Assembly (NCBI RefSeq): GCF_003947455.1
Contig: NZ_QHJH01000012.1
Coordinates: forward strand, 24,640 to 88,639
Origin: Streptomyces sp. WAC 04229
GTDB lineage: Bacteria; Actinomycetota; Actinomycetes; Streptomycetales; Streptomycetaceae
Reading direction: 5' to 3'
DNA: 64,000 nucleotides
Made by a program: the position numbers and the translations under genes. Positions 35,457 to 43,300 of this stretch are shown piece after piece. How positions within the stretch are numbered: the first letter of the stretch is position 1; every line of letters begins with the position of its first letter. The notes under the pieces are model-generated. The model was not told the DNA's origin, did not search any database, and worked only from the letters and a program-made list of their open reading frames with translations.

Positions 35457-36772
35457 GCCAGTTCCTTCCCGCGCGTCTCCGGCAGCCACAGCAGGGCCAG
35501 CGCCGCGATGCCGTAGCCGATGGCACCGAAGACCAGCGCGCCGCCCACACCCCAGCTGTCGGCCAGGAAGCCGACCGTGGTCGGGAAGACGGCGCCCACG
35601 GCGCGTCCGGTGTTGTACGTGAAGCCCTGGCCCGCGCCGCGTGCCGCCGTCGGGTACAGCTCGCTCAGGTAGGAGCCGAAGCCGCTGAAGATGGCCGACA
35701 TGCAGAAGCCCAGCGGGAAACCGAGCACCAGGAGCAGGGTGTTGGCGCCGTCGGGGATCCTGGCGTACGCCAGGATGCAGACCGCCGACAGCAGGGCGAA
35801 CAGCCAGATGTTGCGTTTGCGGCCCAGCACGTCGGTGAGCCAGCCGCCGGTGAGGTAGCCGATGAAGGCGCCCGAGATGAGGAAGGTCAGATAGCCGCCG
35901 GTGCCGACGACCGACAGGTCCCGTTCGTCCTTCAGATAGGTCGGCACCCAGGTGGCGAGGGTGTAGTAGCCGCCCTGGACGCCGGTGGAGAGCAGGCTGG
36001 CGAAGAGCGTGACGCGCAGCAGTCCGGGCGCGCCCGCCGTACCGGGCCTGAAGATCGCCGCGAAGGAGCCCTTGCTCGCGCCCTGCTCCCGGATCTCGGT
36101 GGCCTTCGGCGCGTCGTGGACGCTGCGCCTGACCCAGACCACGAGCAGCGCCGGCAGCGCACCCGTCCAGAACATGACACGCCAGGCCAGATCGTCGCCG
36201 ACCAGTGAGAACACCAGCGTGTACACGACCACCGCGAGCCCCCAGCCCACGGCCCAGGAGCTCTGGATCGCGCCGAGGGTGCGGCCCCGGTGCCTGGCAC
36301 TCGCGTACTCGGCCACCAGGATCGCGCCGACCGCCCACTCACCGCCGAAGCCGAGCCCCTGGAGGGCGCGGAAGACCAGCAGCGTCTCGTAGTTGGGGGC
36401 GAAACCGCAGGCCACCGTGAACACGGCGTAGGTGATCACGGTGAGCAGCAGTGCCCTGACCCGGCCGACGCGGTCCGCCAGGACGCCCGCGAGGGCGCCG
36501 CCGATCGCCGAGACGACCAGGGTGACCGTCGTGAGCAGGCCGGTCTGGCCGCTGTCCAGGCCGAAGTACGCGGCCAGCGCCACCATGGTGAGCGGCAGGG
36601 TGAAGTAGTCGTAGGAGTCGAGGGCGTACCCGCCGAACGCGCCGCCGAAGGCGCGGCGGCCCCGCGGGCCGAGGGCGCGCAGCCAGCCGAACGGGCCGTC
36701 GTCCGTGGTGTGTTCATCCGTGCCGGGACGTGCCTCGGTGGACAGGGCCCGTGGGGGAGGGGTTGTGCTCAT
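35453..36772 (-). CDS. MFS transporter of the oxoproline operon
   Basis: A 439-aa major facilitator with 12 predicted helices. It resembles the sialate/aromatic acid:H+ symporter group: the first helix has [13 protein letters not shown], loop 2-3 [11 protein letters not shown], and the region [19 protein letters not shown] is typical. It is the first gene of the operon, so it likely imports oxoproline or a related organic acid. The ATG at 36772 has GAGG 5 bp upstream; an in-frame GTG two codons earlier overlaps that site. The divergent GntR gene starts 119 bp away. Confidence 0.87.
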   Translation of the reverse strand: MSTTPPPRALSTEARPGTDEHTTDDGPFGWLRALGPRGRRAFGGAFGGYALDSYDYFTLPLTMVALAAYFGLDSGQTGLLTTVTLVVSAIGGALAGVLADRVGRVRALLLTVITYAVFTVACGFAPNYETLLVFRALQGLGFGGEWAVGAILVAEYASARHRGRTLGAIQSSWAVGWGLAVVVYTLVFSLVGDDLAWRVMFWTGALPALLVVWVRRSVHDAPKATEIREQGASKGSFAAIFRPGTAGAPGLLRVTLFASLLSTGVQGGYYTLATWVPTYLKDERDLSVVGTGGYLTFLISGAFIGYLTGGWLTDVLGRKRNIWLFALLSAVCILAYARIPDGANTLLLVLGFPLGFCMSAIFSGFGSYLSELYPTAARGAGQGFTYNTGRAVGAVFPTTVGFLADSWGVGGALVFGAIGYGIAALALLWLPETRGKELA

Positions 36773-36824
36773 GGGCACCTCGCAGGGGGAGGACGGAGGG
36801 TGCGTGCACTTCCTGGCACCGTAG

Positions 36825-36843
36825 GGGATCGTTCAACGATCCC
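36825..36843. promoter_or_regulatory. 19-bp palindromic operator between MFS and gntR-type genes
   Basis: GGGATCGTT-C-AACGATCCC is a perfect inverted repeat with 9-bp arms and a single central base. It lies in the middle of the 119-bp divergent region, 52 bp from the MFS start and 48 bp from the regulator start. The core GTTCAAC fits the GT-N(n)-AC pattern of FadR-subfamily GntR operators, so autoregulation and control of the oxoproline operon are likely. Confidence 0.75.
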
Positions 36844-36891
36844 TCAATACCCCTGTTGTTTCGTTCTGGTATCTGCGATTGAATTCCGGGC

Positions 36892-37587
36892 ATGGCAGAG
36901 CAGTTGACGGGACTGGCCGACGACCGCGCCCTCCTGGGCCGGACCAGCACCGCCGAGCGGGTCTCGGACATCCTCAGGAGCCGGATCGCCGAGGGCTACT
37001 TCCCGCCCGGCACCCGCCTGTCCGAGGACAGCATCGGCGGCGCGCTCGGCGTCTCCCGCAACACCCTGCGCGAGTCGTTCCGGCTGCTCACCCACGAACG
37101 CCTGCTCGTCCACGAGCTGAACCGGGGCGTCTTCGTCCGGGTCCTGACCGTCGAGGACGTCGAGGACATCTACCGCACCCGCTCCCTCGTCGAGTGCGCC
37201 GTCGTACGCGGCCTCGGCGAGCCCCCCTACGCACTCGAAGGGCTCGCCGAGGCCGTCGAGGACGGGCGCCGGTCGGCCCGCGAAGGTGACTGGAAAGCCG
37301 TCGGTACGGCCAACATCCACTTCCACCGCGAACTGGTCGCCCTCGCCGGCAGCGAACGCACCGACGAGCTGATGCGCAGCGTCTTCGCCGAACTCCGCCT
37401 CGCCTTCCACGTCGTGGACGACCCACGGCGCCTGCACGAGCCGTACATCGCACGGAACGCGGAGCTCCTGACGGCCCTGGAGAACGGCGAGCGCGAGACG
37501 GCGGAGCGCCTGCTCGCGGTCTACCTCGACAACTCCCTCAAGCGCGTCGTGGAGGTCTACCTGCGGCGGGTCGGGGACGACACCTAG
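36892..37587 (+). CDS. GntR-family regulator (FadR/FCD type)
   Basis: A 231-aa regulator. The N-terminal winged helix (about 18-85) shows VSDILRSRIAEGYFPPGTRL, SEDSIGGALGVSRNTLRESF and LLVHELNRGVFVR. The FCD ligand domain (about 90-220) has the expected metal/ligand residues in IHFHRELVALAGSER and IARNAELLTAL. It is divergent from the MFS-pxp operon and probably represses it until oxoproline or a related acid binds. Confidence 0.9.
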   Translation: MAEQLTGLADDRALLGRTSTAERVSDILRSRIAEGYFPPGTRLSEDSIGGALGVSRNTLRESFRLLTHERLLVHELNRGVFVRVLTVEDVEDIYRTRSLVECAVVRGLGEPPYALEGLAEAVEDGRRSAREGDWKAVGTANIHFHRELVALAGSERTDELMRSVFAELRLAFHVVDDPRRLHEPYIARNAELLTALENGERETAERLLAVYLDNSLKRVVEVYLRRVGDDT

Positions 37588-37734
37588 GTCCGGTGACCGC
37601 CGCCCCGGCTGCGGCCCTGGTCCCCGCCGCTCCGGCCACGCCCCCCGCTGCTCCCCGCGGCCGGCGGCCCGCCGTGCCGGGGCGCATCTGCGTCGTTTGG
37701 GTCGATGTCAGACCGAGGACCTAGTCTGTGCACC

Positions 37735-39261
37735 GTGACTTCGCCTGCACCGACGGACAGCGTTCCGCCCCAGCTCAGCGCGGGGCCGCGCCCCGCCCCG
37801 GGCCCGGCCGCCGACGAGGGACTGGCGCGGCGGCTGCGCGCGCTCGCCTGCACGGCGCCGCTGCACGACCTGGACGCCCGCAAGGCCAACCTCGCCGGCG
37901 AGTACTCGGTGTACGGCATGGCCGAGGTCGCCCTCGCCGCCATCGACCTCGTCACGCTGAACATGGACTTCGACACCGGCGCCGACCACGACCAGATAGT
38001 GGCCAGGCTGATCCCGCGCGTCGCCGCCCAGGCCCCGCGCCGCCCCGCCGCCGAGCACGAGCGGGTGGCCCGCTGGGTCCTGGAGAACCTGATCAACGTC
38101 GGCAGCGTCGACCGCGGCTTCCGCGCGGTCTACGGCACCTTCGGACCGGACGGCACCTACGTCCGCCGGGACTACGACTTCAAGCTCCTGGAGGAGGTCC
38201 CCGGCCCCGGCGGCACCGTCTACCTGCGCACCACGGACGAGGCGGTCAACGTCTTGGTCGGCGCCCTGGACACCGACGTCACCAGCGCCCAGATCGCCGC
38301 CGAGGTCAAGCTGGAGGTGCTGATCAGCCGGGGCCGCCTCGCCGACGCCCAGCTCGCCGCCGAGCAGGCCCGGTACCGGACCGTGCAGTACTCCGAGACC
38401 CTCCGCCGCGCCCTGGACGCCACCCGGCGCAACGTGCGCGCGGTGGACTGGCTGAGCGCCGTCCCCGACATGATCGCCGAGGCCCTGGACCACGTCGCCG
38501 ACCGGTACCGCCACGAAAACGCGATCCTCACCAACATCCGCAAGGCCCGTGACGAGTCCGAGGACCACGAGCACAAGCGCCGCGCGGCCGAGCTGGTCGA
38601 CATCGTCAAGGACTGCATCCGGCGCCACACCCAGCTCCAGTCCCGCCTCCTGGAGGCCGGCCCCCTCTTCCGTGCCGAGCAGGACCGGCAGGCCTTCGCC
38701 ACGCCCCTGACCACCTCCGGCCTCGATCTCTACGGCCATCTGGTCGCCCCCGTCCTGCCGTTGCCCCTGGAGCGGGCGCTGCGCGTCACCGACGCCTTCT
38801 TCGCCCGCGGCACCGGACTGCGCACGCCCGTCTCCGTCCGGATCGGCGACCTCGTCGACATACTCCTGACCCCGCCGGTGGAGCGGGAACACCTGGGCGC
38901 CGAGATGCCGGAACCCGACCTGATCGCCACCCCGGACGACAGCCGCTTCAGCGAGGAACAGCTCGCGGCCGCCATGGAGCTGCTCGACCTCCCGCACGAC
39001 GCCCCGCGCCGGCTGTCGGGACTGCTGGCCGACGCCCGCGCCCAGGACCCCGAACTGCCCTACCTCGTCGCCCTGCTGGCCGTGCACGCGGCCAGCCCGC
39101 CGGTCGGCACCGCCTACCGGCAGGGCGAGCCGAAGCTGCTGTTCGCCGTGGACGACGGCACCGAGCTGGACGACCACGAGTTCGGCGGCGCCGACCTCAT
39201 CGTCGGCACCGCGCTGCTGGACGCGGCGGGCATGGCCGCCGCCCGCACGGAGGCGGCATGA
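37735..39261 (+). CDS. Predicted kleisin-like (MukF/JetA-like) subunit of a three-gene SMC system
   Basis: A 508-aa, mostly helical protein. A winged-helix-like N-terminal region (about 25-200; YVRRDYDFKLLEEV, GTVYLRTTDEAVNVL) is followed by a long amphipathic helical middle (about 200-330; RNVRAVDWLSAVPDMIAEAL) and an acidic C-terminal part. It is the first gene of an operon with a KITE-like protein and an SMC ATPase, the order of mukFEB and jetABC, so a kleisin role is inferred from architecture and position. The GTG at 37735 lies 7 bp after a -10-like TAGTCT (37722-37727) and no ribosome site is seen, suggesting a leaderless message. An ATG at 37705 is the alternative start. Confidence 0.62.
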   Translation: MTSPAPTDSVPPQLSAGPRPAPGPAADEGLARRLRALACTAPLHDLDARKANLAGEYSVYGMAEVALAAIDLVTLNMDFDTGADHDQIVARLIPRVAAQAPRRPAAEHERVARWVLENLINVGSVDRGFRAVYGTFGPDGTYVRRDYDFKLLEEVPGPGGTVYLRTTDEAVNVLVGALDTDVTSAQIAAEVKLEVLISRGRLADAQLAAEQARYRTVQYSETLRRALDATRRNVRAVDWLSAVPDMIAEALDHVADRYRHENAILTNIRKARDESEDHEHKRRAAELVDIVKDCIRRHTQLQSRLLEAGPLFRAEQDRQAFATPLTTSGLDLYGHLVAPVLPLPLERALRVTDAFFARGTGLRTPVSVRIGDLVDILLTPPVEREHLGAEMPEPDLIATPDDSRFSEEQLAAAMELLDLPHDAPRRLSGLLADARAQDPELPYLVALLAVHAASPPVGTAYRQGEPKLLFAVDDGTELDDHEFGGADLIVGTALLDAAGMAAARTEAA

Positions 39262-39368
39262 CCGTCACCCACCGCCACACCCGTCACCGCCACACGCCCC
39301 GACCATCCGAACAACACGAGTGCCGGCACGGCGACGAGCGCCGGCACAGCAAGGAGAACCGACCGTGA
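39258..39368 (+). CDS. Candidate 36-aa His-rich coupling ORF inside the SMC operon
   Basis: The ATG at 39258 overlaps the stop of the kleisin-like gene (ATGA) and its own TGA overlaps the GTG start of the KITE-like gene (GTGA). The product starts MTVTHRHTRHRHTPRPSEQH and has seven histidines, nine arginines and one cysteine among 36 residues. The double overlap suggests that ribosomes pass through it to couple synthesis of the two subunits. It may serve only that purpose, or encode a small basic peptide. There is no independent ribosome site. Confidence 0.4.
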   Translation: MTVTHRHTRHRHTPRPSEQHECRHGDERRHSKENRP

Positions 39369-40246
39369 CCGAGCACGTCGACCGGAGCGAACCGGAGGCG
39401 GGTGCCGCGCCGGCCACCGCGGCCGTCACGCCCGCCGACGCCGCCGACGCGGCGCGGCTCGTCTCCTTCGGCCTCCAGCCCAAGCTGCTGCCCGCCCGCG
39501 ACCAGGAGTACGCCGACCTGCTGCGCCGGTACCGCGAGGACCCGCCCTTCGCGCGTCTCGCCGACGCCGTCGCGGCAGGCCTCGGACTGATCGTGCTGGA
39601 AGTCTCCCCGCGCGCGGGGATGGCCGTCACCGCCGCCGAGGACTCGGTGTTCGCCGTCCGCATGGGCGACTACGCGCGCCGCGCCGCCACCGACTCCGGC
39701 GACCGCTTCCTGCACGGCCTCGCCCACCTCGCGCTCGCCGCCATGGCCTACCCGCGCCCCGAGGACCTCGCGGACGACGGCTACATCGGCCGCGTCACGG
39801 TCAACGGCGTGGACGCCTTCGTCCGCCAGGCCTGCCGCCGGCTGGAGGAGCGCGCCGACGAGCAGGGCGAGAACACCGACCCGGCCACCGACGCCCCCGG
39901 CCTGGAGGCCGCCTGGCGGATCTGGGCCAGACGCAGCTCCACCGGCGCCACCAAGGACGCCCGCAGGCTCCCCGGCTCCACCACCGGCATCGTCGGCAAG
40001 GCCGCCGCGTTCCTCACCGAGTCCGGCTTCCTCCAGCGCACCGGCGACGACAGCGGCGGTACCTACCGCACGACCGCGCGGTACCAGCTCCAGGTGCGCG
40101 ACATGGCGGGCAGCGCCGCCATGGCCGAGCTGCTTGACCTGGGCGTCGTCCCGGTCACCGACGGCACGGCGACGCTGCTGCCCGCCGAGGAGACGGAAGA
40201 CCTGGAGCTGGTGGCCGACGCAGGGCTGCCGTTCCACTCGCCCTGA
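39365..40246 (+). CDS. Predicted KITE/winged-helix (MukE/JetB-like) subunit
   Basis: A 293-aa protein. A variable, alanine-rich start precedes helical segments (ADLLRRYREDPPFARLADAV, DRFLHGLAHLALAAMAYP, VNGVDAFVRQACRRLEE). A C-terminal winged-helix-like part follows: STTGIVGKAAAFLTESGFL, then a beta hairpin YRTTARYQLQVRDMAGS. This fits the dimeric KITE proteins that bind kleisins (MukE, JetB). Assignment rests on fold pattern and operon position. The GTG at 39365 has AAGGAG 8 bp upstream. The SMC gene begins 59 bp downstream. Confidence 0.65.
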   Translation: MTEHVDRSEPEAGAAPATAAVTPADAADAARLVSFGLQPKLLPARDQEYADLLRRYREDPPFARLADAVAAGLGLIVLEVSPRAGMAVTAAEDSVFAVRMGDYARRAATDSGDRFLHGLAHLALAAMAYPRPEDLADDGYIGRVTVNGVDAFVRQACRRLEERADEQGENTDPATDAPGLEAAWRIWARRSSTGATKDARRLPGSTTGIVGKAAAFLTESGFLQRTGDDSGGTYRTTARYQLQVRDMAGSAAMAELLDLGVVPVTDGTATLLPAEETEDLELVADAGLPFHSP

Positions 40247-40304
40247 CCCCGCGCCCAGCGCCGCCCCACCTCCCCGACGTTCCGAAGACTTACGAGAGTC
40301 CGCC

Positions 40305-43300
40305 ATGTACGAGCTGTCCCGGGTCCGCCTCTACTCCATCGGACCCGCCGGTGCGCGCTACGCCGACACCGTGCTTGACCTGCGCGGTGTGGGCGAGCCC
40401 GTGCCCGACCCCGCGCCCACGCAGGCGGAGTTCTTCGAGGAGGAGCCGGTCGGCCCGCCGCGCCGCCCCGCCCCCGCGGGGGTGCTGTTCCTGGAGAACG
40501 GCGGCGGCAAGTCCGTCCTGCTCAAGCTGATCTTCTCGGTGATGCTGCCGGGCCACCGCAACACCCTGGGCGGCGCCAGCTCGGGCGTCCTGCGCAAGTT
40601 CCTGCTCGCCGACGACTGCGGACACGTCGCGCTGGAGTGGCAGCACGTGCAGAGCGGCGAGTGCGTCGTCGTCGGCAAGGCCAGCGAGTGGCGCGGGCGC
40701 CAGGTCTCCAACGACCCCCGCAAGTTCGCCGAGGCCTGGTACTCCTTCCGGCCCGGTCCCGGACTGACCCTGGACAACCTGCCCGTCGCCGAGGCCACCG
40801 CCGTACGCCCGCCCGTGGAGGGCGTCTCCGGCGCCCGGGGCAGGCGGCGCACCATGAAGGGTTTCCGCGACGCCCTCACCGAGGCCGCCAAGACCTACCC
40901 GCACCTGGAGGTGCACTGGGAGGAGATCCACGACCGCTGGATCGAGCACCTCGGCGACCTCGGCCTCGACCCCGAACTCTTCCGCTACCAGCGCGAGATG
41001 AACGCCGACGAGGGCGAGGCCGCCGGCCTCTTCGCCGTCAAGAAGGACGCCGACTTCACCGACCTGCTGCTGCGCGCGGTCACCGACACCCGTGACACCG
41101 ACGGACTCGCCGACCTGGTGAGCGGCTTCGGCAACAAGCTGGGCCGACGCGCCGAGCTGATCGCCGAACGCGACTTCACCGCCGGGTCCGTCGAGCTGCT
41201 CGGCCGCATCGTCGAGGCCGCCGAGGTCCGCACCCGCGCGCGCGACATCCACACCGCGGCCGAACGCCGGACCAGGACCCTCGCCCGGCGGCTCACCGCG
41301 CGCGGCGCCCAGGAGCGGGTCAGGGCCGCGGACCTCGCCCAGCGGGTCACCGCCGCCGCCCGCGCCGTCACCCACGCCGAGTCGGCCCGCGACCGCAGCG
41401 CCCTCATCGCCGCCGAACTCGCCTACCGGCACGCGTCGCTCGCCCTGACCGGCGCCGAGAAGTCCGCCGCCGCCCAGAAGCGCGAACTCGCCGACGCGCG
41501 CACCCTGCACTCCGCCTGGCAGGCCGCCGAGGCCGTACTGCGCCACCGCGCCGCCGCCGACCGCGTCGCCCGCGTGTCCGCCGCCATCCAGGAGGCCGAG
41601 CGGGACGCGGCCCCCGCGCTCGCCGCCCGCGCCAAGGCCGCCGTCGACCTCGTCCGCGCCCTGCACGCGGCGGCCGGCCGGGCCGAGGGCCACGCCAACG
41701 AGGAGGAGGAGCGGTCCGCCGCCCTCCAGGAGGTCAGCGACGCGGCGCACCGCGACTCCACCACCGCCGCCACCGAGGCACAGCGCGCCCGCAGCGAGGT
41801 GGGCCATCTGCGCCAGCGCCTCACCGAGGTCGAGCAGGAGACCACCGAAGCGGTCCGGGCCGGCTGGCTCGACGACAGCGCGCCCGACGCCGACCCCGCC
41901 CGCGCGGCCCTCGCCGCCAGCGACGCCGAGAAGAGCACCGTCGCGGCCTGGGACACCGCCCGTGAGTCGGCACGCCGGGCCACGGAGCAGGCCCGCGAGG
42001 CGGCCTTGGCCGAGAGCCGCGCCGAACTGACGGCCGCCCGCGCGGCCGACGCCGCCACCGCGGCCGAACGCGCCCACGAGGCCGAGCGCCGCACGGCCGG
42101 GGCACTGGCCGTCGAGGAACGCCTCGCGGAACTGCTCGGCCTCGCAGCCGGCACCCGCCCCGGCATCCCGCAGCCCCGCCACGACGCGGACCACGACCCC
42201 GCGCCCGCGCGGGCCGACGGCGCCCTCACGCCCCAGGAACTCGACCGCTTCGCCGACGAACTGCGCGAGCTGCTCGACGACACCGTCTCCTCCGCCGAAC
42301 GCCAGTTGTTCGACCTGCGCACCGCCGCCGCCGACGACTCCCGCATCCTCGGCGCGCTCGGCGACGGCGGACTGCTGCCGCCCGGCCCCGACGTGCTGGC
42401 CACCGTGGAGTTCCTGGGCGAGCACGGCATCCCCGCCCTGCCCGGCTGGCGCTACCTCGCGCAGGCCGTCGACCCCGCCGACCACGCGCGCGTGCTGGCC
42501 GCCCGGCCCGAACTGGTCGACGGCGTCATCATCACCGACCCCGACTCGCACACCCGCGCGCGCGACGTCCTCGGCGACGCGGCACTCCTCCCGCGCTCGG
42601 CCGTCGCCGTCGGCACCGCCGCCGCCCTGCTCGCCCCCACGCCGGCCCCCGACTCCGACGCCGGGGACGTCTTCCTCGTACCGCCGAACCCCGCGATGCA
42701 CGACGAGCACGCGGCCGACGAGGAACGGCACGCGCTGCGCGCGCGGGCGACCCGGCGGGACGAGGAGATCCGCACCCTCGCCGCCCGGCTCGGCAAGGAC
42801 CGCGAGCTGGCCGCTCGGCTCGCCTCCTGGCGCACCGGCTGCCCCGCCGGACGCCTCACCGAACTCGCCCGGACCGCCGAGGAGGCGCGGGCCTTCGCCG
42901 ACGAGGCCGAGGCCGAACTGACCGAGGCGCGCACCGCGCGGACCGAGGCGGACGAGGCCGCCGCCGAGGCCGTGCACCTGCGGGACGAGCGGCAGGAGGC
43001 GGCGCAGAAGGCCCGCCGCGCCGCCGACGCCCTCGCCGGGCTCGCCTTCCGGCTGCGCGAACGGGCTGGCTGGCAGGTCCGCCTGCGGGAACTGGCCGAC
43101 GAGGGCGCCGAGGCCGAGGCCCGCGCCCAGGCCTGCCTGGACCGGGCCCGCGCTGCCGACGAGGACCGCCGCGCCGCCCAGCGCGCCGCCGACGACGCCC
43201 GCCGCACCGCCCGCGCGCTGCGCGCCGAGCGCTCTGAGATCGCCGGTGCCCCCGACGACGTGACCGAGGACGGACCGGACACGCCGGGCGACGGCACGGA

